64,000 bases of DNA from Pseudosulfitobacter koreensis (lineage in GTDB: Bacteria > Pseudomonadota > Alphaproteobacteria > Rhodobacterales > Rhodobacteraceae). Made by a program: the position numbers and the translations under genes. Under the pieces are notes generated by a model. That model was not told the origin of the DNA and did no database searches. It saw only the letters and a program-made list of their open reading frames with translations. Below are positions 7,763 through 16,252 of this stretch, in pieces (position 1 is the first letter of the stretch; each line of letters begins with the position of its first letter). The stretch covers positions 164,370 to 228,369 of the forward strand of contig NZ_JANKJG010000005.1 in assembly GCF_024733015.1 (NCBI RefSeq), in the 5' to 3' direction.

Positions 7763-8587
7763 ATGGCACCGCGCGCGCTTTGGAAAGGACAGCTTCGCCT
7801 GTCACTGGTGTCGATCCCGGTCGAGATATTCTCGGCCACCAAGACAGGCGCACGCGTGTCCTTTCGCCAGATCCACCAGCCCTCGGGCAAGCGCGTCCGC
7901 TACGAGAAATCGGTGCCCGGCATCGGCCCGGTCAAGAGCGGCGACATCGTAAAAGGGTACGAAACTGGCGATGATCAGTACATATTACTGGACCCCGAAG
8001 AGATCGACGCGATCAAGCTGGAAACCAAGAAGACCTTTGAGCTGGTGCAATTTGTCGACGCCAGCGAGATCGCGCCGCTCTATTACGACAAGCCCTACTA
8101 CATCTCGGCCTCGGACGACTTGGCGCAGGACGCCTACCGCGTGATCCGCGACGCGCTGCGCAGCGCGAACAAGGTGGGCCTGGGCCAAGTCACGATGCGC
8201 GGCAAGGAATATCTGGCCGCCGTCAAACCCTGCGGTGACGGACTGCTGATGGAGACGCTGCACTACGCCGACGAATTGCGCGATGCCGACGATCTGTTCA
8301 CCGACATCAAGGACGCGAAAACCGACGCCGAACTGCTCGAGGTCGCGACCTCGCTGATCGACCGCAAGACGGCGCCTTTCGATGCCGCTGCCTATACCGA
8401 CAAATACGCCGAAGCGATGCAGGAACTGCTGAACGCCAAGATGAAGAACAAGAAGACCCCGCGCGTGAACGCCAGCGACGACACGTCAGAGCAGGGCGAC
8501 AACGTGGTCGACCTGATGAGCGCGCTGAAGGAAAGCCTGAAAGAGGCCAAGACCAAGAAAAAGCCAGCCCGTAAAAAGGCATCGTGA
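7763..8587 (+). CDS. ku: Non-homologous end joining protein Ku
   Basis: A 274-residue prokaryotic Ku homodimer subunit that encircles DNA ends and recruits LigD. It starts with the typical MAPRALWKGQLRLSLVSIPV and continues through the beta-barrel core (SFRQIHQPSGKRVRYEK, EIDAIKLETKKTFELVQFVD, DKPYYISASDD). The C-terminal tail is Lys-rich (TKKKPARKKAS), a common extension that aids DNA binding or LigD contact. AAGGAGAG precedes the ATG. The TGA overlaps the start of ligD (TGATG), so the pair is translationally coupled. This gives end joining when no sister copy is available, for example after desiccation. Confidence 0.97.
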   Translation: MAPRALWKGQLRLSLVSIPVEIFSATKTGARVSFRQIHQPSGKRVRYEKSVPGIGPVKSGDIVKGYETGDDQYILLDPEEIDAIKLETKKTFELVQFVDASEIAPLYYDKPYYISASDDLAQDAYRVIRDALRSANKVGLGQVTMRGKEYLAAVKPCGDGLLMETLHYADELRDADDLFTDIKDAKTDAELLEVATSLIDRKTAPFDAAAYTDKYAEAMQELLNAKMKNKKTPRVNASDDTSEQGDNVVDLMSALKESLKEAKTKKKPARKKAS

Positions 8588-11037
8588 TGGCCAAGACCCC
8601 TGACAGGCTGGCGGCGTATAATGCCAAACGCGACTTTGCCCTGACCGAAGAGCCCAAAGGCCAGGTGGGTGCGGCGCAGGGGCGCAAGTTCGTGGTGCAA
8701 AAGCACGCGGCGACCCGGCTGCACTATGATTTCCGCTTGGAATGGGGCGGCGTGCTGCTGAGTTGGGCCGTGACCAAGGGCCCCTCGCCCGACCCATCCG
8801 AAAAACGTCTGGCCGTGCGCACCGAAGATCACCCGCTGGATTACGGCACCTTCGAGGGGACCATCCCCAAGGGGCAGTATGGCGGCGGCACCGTGATGCT
8901 GTGGGACAACGGCACTTGGGCCCCCGTCGGCGATGTCGACGACGGGCTGAAAAAGGGCAAGCTGAAATTCACGCTGCAAGGCCAGCGGATGCAGGGCGGA
9001 TGGGCGCTGGTGCGGATGCGCACCAAGGGCAAGCGCGAGAATTGGCTGCTGATCAAGGAGCGCGACGATTACGTGGATGAGGATCCCGATGCGCTGACCG
9101 AAGGGTACGCGGTTTCCGTCACCACAGGGCGCAAGATGGACGAGATTGCCGCCGGAGCGAAGGCCCGCAAGCCGCCGAAACCCGCCCCCGACCGGAGCAG
9201 GAAGCGCCCCGCTTTCGTCAAGCCGCAGCTTGCTACGCTCGTCGACAGCGCACCCACCGGCGACGAATGGCAGCACGAGACCAAGTTCGACGGCTACCGC
9301 TGCATCGCGTCACTGGGCAAGGGCGGCGTGCGGTTGTTCACGCGGTCCGGCAACGACTGGACCGACAAGTTTCAGCCGCTGGTGTCCGCATTCGACCCGC
9401 TGCCCTGCAATTCCGCACTGATCGACGGCGAAGTGATGGCCGCACGCATCAGCGGATCGGCGTTTTCGTCGCTGCAGCGGGCGTTGAAATCCGGCGATCC
9501 GCTGGTGTTCTTCGCCTTTGATCTGCTGGAACTCGACGGCGAGAATTTCCGCAAGGAGCCGCAGGACGCCCGCCGCGCACGTCTGGCCAAGCTGCTTTCG
9601 GGCGCACCATCCGGCGGGCCTCTGCGCCTGAGCGAACACGTGGTAGGCCACGGCGCCGAAGTCTTCGCGCAGGCCTGCAAGTCCGGGGCCGAGGGGATCA
9701 TCAGCAAACGCATCGACGCGCCCTATCGCGGCACGCGCAACAAAAGCTGGCTCAAGGTGAAATGCACCCGCAGGCAGGAATTCGTGATCATCGGCACCTC
9801 GCCCTCGGACAAGGCGGGGCGCCCCTTTGCCTCGCTGCTGCTGGCCAGCCGCGAGGGGGGCGCGCTGCGCTACAAGGGGCGCGTCGGCACCGGGTTTTCG
9901 CAAAGCGACATGGAGAGCCTTGCGGCGGCAATGACCGCGCGTAAGACGCCGCCCGTCAAGGACGCGCCCGATGATATCGCGCGCACCGCAAGCTGGGTGC
10001 GCCCCGATCTTGTGGCCGAAGTCGAGTTCACCGAGTTCACCGACGATGGCATCGTGCGCCACGGCAGCTTTCTGGGCCTGCGCGAGGACAAGGACGCCGA
10101 AGAGGTGCAGATCGAACTGCCACAGGAGGATGTGATGGAAACCGAAGTCGACGGTATCAGGATCAGCAGTGCCGACAGGCAGGTTTTTCCCGATGCAGGC
10201 TGCACCAAGGGCGATGTCGCGCGCCATTACGCCCGTGTAGGCGAGCGGATGATCGCGCTGGCCGGGCACCGCCCGCTGTCGCTGTTTCGCTGCCCCTCCG
10301 GCATCGACGGCCAGTGTTTCTTTCAGAAACACGACAGCGGCGGCATGCCCGACGCGCTGTCGCGGGTCCAGATCGCAGAGAGTGACGGCGACGAGGCCGA
10401 TTATTTATACGCCACCCGCCCGCAAAGCCTGGTGGCCGCCGCACAGATGGGCACGCTGGAATATCACATCTGGGGCGCGCGCACCGACAGGCTGGACCGG
10501 CCCGACCGGCTGGTGTTTGATCTGGACCCAGACGAGGGGCTGGACTGGGACCGGGTGAAGGCCGCCGCCTTCGAGACCCGCGATATTCTGGCCGAACTCG
10601 GCCTGAAATCGGGTGCCATCGTCACCGGCGGCAAAGGCGTGCATGTCTGGCTGCCGCTGCGCCGCACCCGTGGCTGGGAGACGATCAAACTGTTCTCCAA
10701 GACCCTCGCCCACGTCATGGCCGCACAGCATCCCGACCGCTACACCGCGACGATGTCCAAGGCCAAGCGCAAGAACCGCATATTCATCGACTGGCTGCGC
10801 AACGAGCGTGGCTCGACAGCCATCGCCCCCTATTCCCTGCGCGCGCGCCCCGGTGCGCCCGTCGCGGTGCCTGTCACCTGGGCCGAGCTGGAAAAGCTGG
10901 AGGGCGCCAACCGGTTCACAATGTCCGACATGGCCGCACGGATGAAATCACAATGCCCGGCGATGGCGTTGCAAGGCGATCTGCAAACCCTGTCCGACGG
11001 CGTCATCGACGCGTTGCAAGACATGGCGGACCGGTAA
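8587..11037 (+). CDS. ligD: Multifunctional ATP-dependent DNA ligase D (PE-ligase-polymerase)
   Basis: An 816-residue LigD with all three modules in the order phosphoesterase, ligase, polymerase. The 3'-phosphoesterase domain is near residues 35-160 (HYDFRLEWGG, FEGTIPKGQYGGGTV). The ligase domain has its AMP-accepting Lys in TKFDGYRC (about residue 233), then LIDGEVMA, EGIISKRI and SWLKVKC. The AEP-type polymerase starts near residue 525 (FPDAGCTKGDVARHYA) and carries the metal-binding FDLDPDEGLDWD. It works with Ku in non-homologous end joining. ATG 8587 overlaps the ku stop; a GTG one codon earlier is possible. All key motifs appear intact. Confidence 0.97.
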   Translation: MAKTPDRLAAYNAKRDFALTEEPKGQVGAAQGRKFVVQKHAATRLHYDFRLEWGGVLLSWAVTKGPSPDPSEKRLAVRTEDHPLDYGTFEGTIPKGQYGGGTVMLWDNGTWAPVGDVDDGLKKGKLKFTLQGQRMQGGWALVRMRTKGKRENWLLIKERDDYVDEDPDALTEGYAVSVTTGRKMDEIAAGAKARKPPKPAPDRSRKRPAFVKPQLATLVDSAPTGDEWQHETKFDGYRCIASLGKGGVRLFTRSGNDWTDKFQPLVSAFDPLPCNSALIDGEVMAARISGSAFSSLQRALKSGDPLVFFAFDLLELDGENFRKEPQDARRARLAKLLSGAPSGGPLRLSEHVVGHGAEVFAQACKSGAEGIISKRIDAPYRGTRNKSWLKVKCTRRQEFVIIGTSPSDKAGRPFASLLLASREGGALRYKGRVGTGFSQSDMESLAAAMTARKTPPVKDAPDDIARTASWVRPDLVAEVEFTEFTDDGIVRHGSFLGLREDKDAEEVQIELPQEDVMETEVDGIRISSADRQVFPDAGCTKGDVARHYARVGERMIALAGHRPLSLFRCPSGIDGQCFFQKHDSGGMPDALSRVQIAESDGDEADYLYATRPQSLVAAAQMGTLEYHIWGARTDRLDRPDRLVFDLDPDEGLDWDRVKAAAFETRDILAELGLKSGAIVTGGKGVHVWLPLRRTRGWETIKLFSKTLAHVMAAQHPDRYTATMSKAKRKNRIFIDWLRNERGSTAIAPYSLRARPGAPVAVPVTWAELEKLEGANRFTMSDMAARMKSQCPAMALQGDLQTLSDGVIDALQDMADR

Positions 11038-11122
11038 TCTTGGCGTCACTCCGGGAACTTCGGGCTTTTCACAGGACAGGCCATGTGGTCACGTCAGGCG
11101 CGGCTGTCGGGGAGTGCTGTCT

Positions 11123-11887
11123 GTGAAGAGCCTTTTGGAAAATCTCTACGAAGGCCATTCGCACAGGGCCCGGCTGTTTCGCACCTGTCTGCTGGGCTTC
11201 GACATCCTGACCATCGCCTATTTTCTCTTCACCGCCGCCGCCGATCTGGACGTCTCTCTGGTCGCTCTCGATCTGGGTGTCGGCCTCGTCATCCTTGCGG
11301 ACGTGGCAGCACGCACCTGGATCGCTCAGAACCGGCTTCAGTTTCTCTGGTCGATGACCACGATTTGCGACCTGATCGTGATCGCCTCGCTGTTCGCCCC
11401 GTTGATCACCGGCTCGAACCTGGGCTTTCTGCGGGTGCTGCGGATGCTGCGCCTGGTCAGGGGGTTTCGCATACTCGAGCGTCTCGACAGCCTGAGCACC
11501 GACGTCGCGCTCAACATTCGTGTCATCCGTGCCGCCGCCAACCTGTTGGTGTTCATCTTCATTGTCACCAGTCTGATCTGGGTGTGGGAGCATGACCGCA
11601 ACGAGAATATCGCGACCTACCTCGATGCGCTCTATTTCACCATCACCACCCTGACCACGACCGGCTTCGGAGACATTACCCTGACCGATCGCACCGGACG
11701 GCTTCTGAGCATCGGCGTGATGATCTTCGGCGTGGGGTTCTTCCTGAACCTGCTGCAGGCGATCTTTCGCCCCTCGAAGGTGGAAATTCCCTGCCCCAGG
11801 TGCGGGCTCAGGCTGCACGACCACGACGCGAGCCACTGCAAGCATTGCGGCAGCGTGGTCTACATCGAGACCGAGGGGAACACGTGA
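11123..11887 (+). CDS. Voltage-gated-type potassium channel with C-terminal zinc ribbon
   Basis: A 254-residue ion transporter/Kv-family protein. Six hydrophobic segments are visible, with an S4-like basic helix (GFLRVLRMLRLVRGFRILER), pore helix and selectivity filter TTLTTTGFGDI, then S6. GFG replaces the commoner GYG, a variant known in K+-selective channels. The last about 45 residues carry two Cys pairs (CPRCG and CKHCG, 18 residues apart), a zinc-ribbon-like module absent from classic channels. GTG 11123 was chosen because GGGGAG (11109-11114) lies 8 bases upstream; GTG 11114 lies inside that site. It runs tail-to-tail with hemN, 7 bases apart. Gating cues are unknown. Confidence 0.88.
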   Translation: MKSLLENLYEGHSHRARLFRTCLLGFDILTIAYFLFTAAADLDVSLVALDLGVGLVILADVAARTWIAQNRLQFLWSMTTICDLIVIASLFAPLITGSNLGFLRVLRMLRLVRGFRILERLDSLSTDVALNIRVIRAAANLLVFIFIVTSLIWVWEHDRNENIATYLDALYFTITTLTTTGFGDITLTDRTGRLLSIGVMIFGVGFFLNLLQAIFRPSKVEIPCPRCGLRLHDHDASHCKHCGSVVYIETEGNT

Positions 11888-11894
11888 CCGCCTC

Positions 11895-13250
11895 TCAGAT
11901 GGCGGAGCTGTGCGCGACCTGCCCTGCCCGGTAGCGGTCGATATGGCTGGCCATGATCCGCACCAGCGGGGCAAAGCCCGCGCGCAGTTGCATCCCCGCG
12001 CCCTGTTGAAAGCAGGCATCGGGATATTCCGCGACCAGTGCCGCGACCGCTTGGGATATCGCGGCGGTCTGGTCGGGAAATTCAGCCGCCAGCACTTCGG
12101 CGTCAATGGCAAAGCTGCACATCAACTGCTCGATCATCCGTGCGGTCAGCCGGTCCTGATCCGTCAGCAGATGGCCGCGCGCACCTGCCAGATGGCCCTG
12201 CCCGATCGCTGTGGTATAGCCCGCCGTCGCCGACTGGTTCTGCACATAACCTTGGGGGAATTGCGAGATCGCAGATGCCCCGAGCCCGATCAGAACCTCG
12301 GCGCGGTCGTCGGTATAGCCCTGAAAATTGCGCCGCAGATTGCCCGTAAGGCACGCCTGCGCCAGACTGTCGCCGGGACGCGCAAAATGGTCGATGCCGA
12401 TGGGTTTGAACCCGTCCAGACAGAGCATCTGCCGCGCCATTTCCGTCAGGCCAAAGCGCACCTCGGGCGTGGGCAGCGCGTCGCCGTCGATCATCACCTG
12501 CCGCTTCGACATCCACGGCACATGCGCGTACCCATAAAGCGCCAGCCGGTCCGGTTGCAGCGCCAGCACCTGCTCCAGCGTGTCGACCAGCGTTGTCTGT
12601 GTCTGATGCGGCAACCCGTAGAGCAGGTCCATGTTCAGACTATGGACCTTGGCCGCACGCAATATCTCGATGCACTCATGGGTCTGGGCGTATGTCTGCA
12701 CCCGCCCGATGGCCTCCTGCACCTTCGGGTCAAAATCCTGCACCCCGATGCTTGCACGGTTCATGCCCTGGGCCGCGAGGGTTTCCAGCAGGTCCGGGGC
12801 AGCCTCTGTCGGGTCGATCTCGACCGAGAATTCGAACCCTTCGGCGCGCTGGAATGTGTCGAAAACCCGCGTCAGCAGGCGCGTCATGGTCTGCGACGAC
12901 AGAATCGTCGGCGTGCCGCCGCCCAGATGCAGCCGCGCCATACGCACGTCCGCTGGCAGATGCCGTGCCACCAGCGCGATCTCTTGCAACAGCACCTCGA
13001 CATAGGCATCGACGGGGCGCAGCGTCTTGGTGCCCTGGGTCCGGCAGGCGCAGAACCAACACAGCCGCTTGCAAAACGGGATATGGATATAAAGCGAGAT
13101 GTTCGTTCCGGGCTGGACCGCGCCCAGCCAATCGGCGTGATAAAGCGCGCCAGTGTCCGGCCCGAAGTGGTTGGCGGGCGGATAGCTGGTGTATCGCGGG
13201 GCGGTCGCGTCAAAAAGACCATAGCGGCGGAGTTGATCAATCTGTTCCAT
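11895..13250 (-). CDS. hemN: Oxygen-independent coproporphyrinogen III oxidase (radical SAM)
   Basis: A 451-residue radical-SAM enzyme that decarboxylates coproporphyrinogen III to protoporphyrinogen IX without O2, for haem synthesis under oxygen limitation. The N-terminus RYTSYPPANHF is diagnostic for genuine HemN over HemW. The cluster motif C-x3-C-x2-C is C60, C64, C67 in PFCKRLCWFC, followed by the extra Cys typical of HemN; the LHLGGGTPT motif binds SAM. ATG 13250 gives the conserved start MEQIDQL. The frame extends to a GTG at 13292 and an AGGAGGAGG run lies about 20 bases upstream, so a longer start cannot be excluded. It is divergent from fnrL with an FNR box between. Confidence 0.95.
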   Translation of the reverse strand: MEQIDQLRRYGLFDATAPRYTSYPPANHFGPDTGALYHADWLGAVQPGTNISLYIHIPFCKRLCWFCACRTQGTKTLRPVDAYVEVLLQEIALVARHLPADVRMARLHLGGGTPTILSSQTMTRLLTRVFDTFQRAEGFEFSVEIDPTEAAPDLLETLAAQGMNRASIGVQDFDPKVQEAIGRVQTYAQTHECIEILRAAKVHSLNMDLLYGLPHQTQTTLVDTLEQVLALQPDRLALYGYAHVPWMSKRQVMIDGDALPTPEVRFGLTEMARQMLCLDGFKPIGIDHFARPGDSLAQACLTGNLRRNFQGYTDDRAEVLIGLGASAISQFPQGYVQNQSATAGYTTAIGQGHLAGARGHLLTDQDRLTARMIEQLMCSFAIDAEVLAAEFPDQTAAISQAVAALVAEYPDACFQQGAGMQLRAGFAPLVRIMASHIDRYRAGQVAHSSAI

Positions 13251-13285
13251 CACGCTACCGTTACGTGAAAATATCCTCCTCCTCT

Positions 13286-13299
13286 TTGACACAGATCAA
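13286..13299. promoter_or_regulatory. FNR/FnrL box between hemN and fnrL
   Basis: TTGAC-ACAG-ATCAA matches the FNR consensus TTGAT-N4-ATCAA with one change. Its centre is 41-42 bases before the hemN ATG on the minus strand. It ends 3 bases before the fnrL ATG on the plus strand. It could activate hemN and repress fnrL. Confidence 0.85.
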
Positions 13300-13302
13300 G
13301 CT

Positions 13303-14037
13303 ATGAGCATCGACCTTCTGACGCGCCCGAAATGCAGCGAGTGCCCGATCCGGCACCGTGCCGTCTGCTCGCGCTGTGACGAGGACGAATTGCTGCAACT
13401 CGAAGTGATCAAGTCCTACAAGAGCTTTGCCGCAGGCGACCAGATCATGTGGCGCGGCGACGAGCTGACCTATGTGGCGTCGGTGGTCAAAGGGGTCGCT
13501 ACACTCAGCAAGACGATGGAAGATGGGCGCGTGCAGATGGTCGGCCTGTTGCTGCCGTCGGATTTCATCGGCAGGCCTGACAGACGGACGATAGACTTTG
13601 ACGTGGTCGCAGCCACCGACGTCACCCTGTGCTGTTTCGCGCGCAAGCCATTCGACAAGCTGCTGGACACCGTGCCGCACGTCTCGCAGCGGCTGATGGA
13701 AATCGCATTGGACGAGTTGGACGCCGCACGCGACTGGATGGTCCTTCTGGGCCGCAAGACGGCCCGCGAAAAGATTGCGACTTTCGTCGAGATGATGGTG
13801 CGCCGTCAGCACGTGGGCGGGCTGGGGCTGGACAAGCATCCACTGGTTCTGCCCCTGACCCGCGACGAAATCTCGAACTACCTGGGGCTGACGCTGGAGA
13901 CCGTCAGCCGCCAGCTCAACGCGCTGAAAAAAGAGGGCGTGCTGCGCTTCAACGACCGGCGCAGGTTCGAAGTCATTGATATGCAAGCGCTTCATGCCGC
14001 AACAGGCGATGATGCCGACGGCGGCGTTCTGTCCTGA
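13303..14037 (+). CDS. fnrL: FnrL, oxygen-sensing Crp/Fnr-family transcriptional regulator
   Basis: A 244-residue regulator that binds DNA as a dimer when its [4Fe-4S] cluster is intact at low O2. N-terminal cysteines C11, C14, C22 and C25 (KCSECPIRHRAVCSRC) and the distal pair C110-C111 (VTLCCFARK) supply the cluster ligands. A cyclic-nucleotide-type beta-roll follows, then a dimer helix and the winged helix-turn-helix with the FNR recognition motif ETVSRQLN (E, S and R contact TTGAT). ATG 13303 agrees with homologues but has no clear ribosome-binding site; an FNR box abuts it, suggesting a leaderless or tightly autoregulated message. Its position before uspA and ccoNOQP is the usual rhodobacterial layout. 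Confidence 0.96.
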   Translation: MSIDLLTRPKCSECPIRHRAVCSRCDEDELLQLEVIKSYKSFAAGDQIMWRGDELTYVASVVKGVATLSKTMEDGRVQMVGLLLPSDFIGRPDRRTIDFDVVAATDVTLCCFARKPFDKLLDTVPHVSQRLMEIALDELDAARDWMVLLGRKTAREKIATFVEMMVRRQHVGGLGLDKHPLVLPLTRDEISNYLGLTLETVSRQLNALKKEGVLRFNDRRRFEVIDMQALHAATGDDADGGVLS

Positions 14038-14041
14038 AAAC

Positions 14042-14055
14042 CTGATCTGGATCAA
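14042..14055. promoter_or_regulatory. FNR/FnrL box upstream of uspA
   Basis: CTGAT-CTGG-ATCAA, one base off the TTGAT-N4-ATCAA consensus, starts 4 bases after the fnrL stop. A class II position puts the start near 14090, with TTTACT (14078-14083) as a -10 candidate and AAGGAG before the uspA ATG. Confidence 0.8.
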
Positions 14056-14112
14056 AGCAGCGGTTGTCGGGGTGCTGTTTACTCCTTGTGAACTCACAAG
14101 GAGCATCGAGCG

Positions 14113-14520
14113 ATGTACACCAACATTCTGATCCCCGTCCTTCTTGGCGAAAGCCGTGACAACCAGACTGCATTCAAGGCCGCCAAGGCGCTTGCAAGCG
14201 AAGGCGCGCAGATCACCCTGCTGCACGTGATCGAGACCGTCCCGGTCTATGGGTCCGAATATTTTCCGCCCGATTTCATCACCACCGCACGTGACACCGT
14301 GCAGACCGCGCTGGATGACATGGTCGCTACCCTGCCCGGTTCGCGCGCTGCCATCGCCGAAGGCAAGGCCGGCAACCGCATCTGCCGCTGGGCCGAAGAG
14401 AACGGCTGCGACTGCATCGTCGTCGCCTCTCACCGGCCCGCACTCTCGGATTTCTTCCTCGGCTCGGTCGCCCATCATGTTGTCGGACACGCCGCCTGCG
14501 CGGTGCATGTGGTGCGCTGA
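14113..14520 (+). CDS. Universal stress protein UspA family
   Basis: A 135-residue single-domain Usp with the Rossmann-like fold (MYTNILIPVLLGESRDNQTA at the start, GCDCIVVASHRPALSDFFLG-SVAHHV near the end). The G-2x-G-9x-G(S/T) ATP-binding motif is only partly matched (ASHRPALSDFFLGSV), so nucleotide binding is uncertain. A strong AAGGAG lies about 9 bases before the ATG. Placed between fnrL and ccoN with its own FNR box, it is a common member of this block in Rhodobacterales. It probably acts in survival at low oxygen, but its molecular partner is not known. Confidence 0.9.
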   Translation: MYTNILIPVLLGESRDNQTAFKAAKALASEGAQITLLHVIETVPVYGSEYFPPDFITTARDTVQTALDDMVATLPGSRAAIAEGKAGNRICRWAEENGCDCIVVASHRPALSDFFLGSVAHHVVGHAACAVHVVR

Positions 14521-14543
14521 CCCCACGAACTGATCGCGCAAAG

Positions 14544-14557
14544 TTGACTCAGATCAA
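14544..14557. promoter_or_regulatory. FNR/FnrL box upstream of ccoNOQP
   Basis: TTGAC-TCAG-ATCAA, one base off consensus. A class II arrangement puts the transcription start near 14592, with TATCCA (14580-14585) as -10 candidate, and gives a leader of about 50 bases to the ccoN ATG. Confidence 0.87.
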
Positions 14558-14643
14558 AGTAAGCGCGCCCCGCCAGGGCTATCCAGACCCTGCGAACAGA
14601 ACCGCAAGCCCGCACAAGGCGCTTGCGTAAAAGAAGGTGCCAT

Positions 14644-16239
14644 ATGGAATATATCAAGTTGATCGCACTGGGGCTGGTGGCCCTGGTCTCTGCGATGGGG
14701 GCGAATTTTGCCCATGACCTTGCCTATCAGGTGCACGCTGTCATCATCATGGTGGTGGCGGCAGGCATGTTTGTCTGGGTGCTGCGGGGCATCGACGAGC
14801 CGCGCGAGGTGCACGACGTCTCTGGCTATTCGGACGGGGTGATCCGCGCGGGCGTCATCGCCACCGCGTTCTGGGGGCTGGCCGGATTTCTGGTGGGCAC
14901 CTTCATCGCCTTTCAACTGGCATTCCCGGTCCTGAACTTCGACTGGGCGCAACCCTTCACCAACTTCGGACGGCTGCGGCCGCTGCACACCTCGGCGGTG
15001 ATCTTCGCCTTCGGGGGCAACGCGCTGATCTGCACGTCGTTCTATGTGGTACAGCGCACCAGTGCTGCGCGTCTGTTCGGCGGCAATCTGGCGTGGTTCG
15101 TGTTCTGGGGCTATCAGCTCTTCATCGTGCTGGCTGCGACCGGCTACGTGCTGGGCGCGACCCAGTCCAAGGAATACGCCGAACCCGAATGGTACGTCGA
15201 CATCTGGCTGACCATCGTCTGGGTCGCCTATCTGGTCGTGTTCCTGGGCACCATCTTCATGCGCCGCGAGAAACACATCTACGTGGCGAACTGGTTCTAC
15301 CTGAGCTTCATCATCACCGTCGCGATGCTGCATATCGTCAACAATCTGTCGATCCCCGTCAGCTTCTGGGGCAGCAAATCGGTGCAGGTGTTCGCAGGCG
15401 TACAGGATGCGATGACCCAGTGGTGGTACGGCCACAACGCCGTGGGCTTCTTCCTGACGGCGGGCTTCCTGGGCATGATGTACTACTTCGTGCCGAAACA
15501 GGCCGAACGTCCGATCTATTCCTATAAACTCAGCATCATCCACTTCTGGGCGCTGATCTTCCTTTATATCTGGGCGGGTCCACACCACCTGCACTACACC
15601 GCCCTGCCCGACTGGGCGGCGACCCTTGGCATGGTGTTCTCGATCGTGCTCTGGATGCCCAGCTGGGGTGGCATGATCAACGGTCTGATGACGCTGCAAG
15701 GCGCCTGGGACAAGCTGCGGACCGATCCCATCATGCGGATGTTCGTGATCTCGCTGGGCTTTTACGGCATGTCCACCTTCGAGGGTCCGATGATGTCGAT
15801 CCGCGCGGTGAACTCGCTGTCGCACTACACCGATTGGACCATCGGTCACGTCCACTCCGGCGCATTGGGCTGGAACGGCATGATCACCTTCGGCGCGCTT
15901 TACTTCCTGACACCGCGTCTTTGGGGCCGTGCGCAGATGCATTCGATGTCGGCGATCAACTGGCATTTCTGGTTGGCGACCATCGGCATCGTTCTCTACG
16001 CGTCCTCGATGTGGGTGACCGGCATCATGGAAGGTTTGATGTGGCGCGAAGTCGATGACCAGGGGTTCCTCGTCAACACCTTCGCCGACACCGTGGCCGC
16101 GAAATTCCCGATGTATGTGGTGCGCGGTCTGGGTGGGGTTCTGTACCTGACCGGCGGGATCATCATGTGCTGGAACATGTGGATGACAGTCCGTGGCGGT
16201 GCCAAGCACAGCGCCCCGGTCGGCGTCCCGGCAGAATAA
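14644..16239 (+). CDS. ccoN: cbb3-type cytochrome c oxidase subunit I
   Basis: A 531-residue catalytic subunit with about 12-14 membrane helices. It binds haem b and the haem b3-CuB centre of the high-affinity oxidase that reduces O2 to water. His-containing helices include [22 protein letters not shown] (CuB region), AGPHHLHYT and the low-spin region [15 protein letters not shown], as expected for the C-family haem-copper oxidases. ATG 14644 follows AAGAAGG at 8-base spacing; an in-frame TTG at 14623 was rejected. It is first in ccoN-ccoO-ccoQ-ccoP with short spacings. It is under the FNR box at 14544. Confidence 0.97.
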   Translation: MEYIKLIALGLVALVSAMGANFAHDLAYQVHAVIIMVVAAGMFVWVLRGIDEPREVHDVSGYSDGVIRAGVIATAFWGLAGFLVGTFIAFQLAFPVLNFDWAQPFTNFGRLRPLHTSAVIFAFGGNALICTSFYVVQRTSAARLFGGNLAWFVFWGYQLFIVLAATGYVLGATQSKEYAEPEWYVDIWLTIVWVAYLVVFLGTIFMRREKHIYVANWFYLSFIITVAMLHIVNNLSIPVSFWGSKSVQVFAGVQDAMTQWWYGHNAVGFFLTAGFLGMMYYFVPKQAERPIYSYKLSIIHFWALIFLYIWAGPHHLHYTALPDWAATLGMVFSIVLWMPSWGGMINGLMTLQGAWDKLRTDPIMRMFVISLGFYGMSTFEGPMMSIRAVNSLSHYTDWTIGHVHSGALGWNGMITFGALYFLTPRLWGRAQMHSMSAINWHFWLATIGIVLYASSMWVTGIMEGLMWREVDDQGFLVNTFADTVAAKFPMYVVRGLGGVLYLTGGIIMCWNMWMTVRGGAKHSAPVGVPAE

Positions 16240-16252
16240 GAGAGACAGGCAA

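Noticed and set aside
11052..11077. GGAAC upstream of the potassium-channel gene as an EcfG promoter
   Set aside because: The expected -10 position reads GACA, not NGTT.
12826..12842. tRNA T-arm-like GAATTCGAACCCT
   Set aside because: It lies inside hemN and no cloverleaf can be built around it.
13235..13242. TTGATCAA near the hemN start as an FNR box
   Set aside because: It lacks the 4-base spacer between half sites and lies inside hemN coding sequence.
11910..13268. Long plus-strand open frame opposite hemN
   Set aside because: Antisense artefact of high GC; hemN has all radical-SAM motifs.
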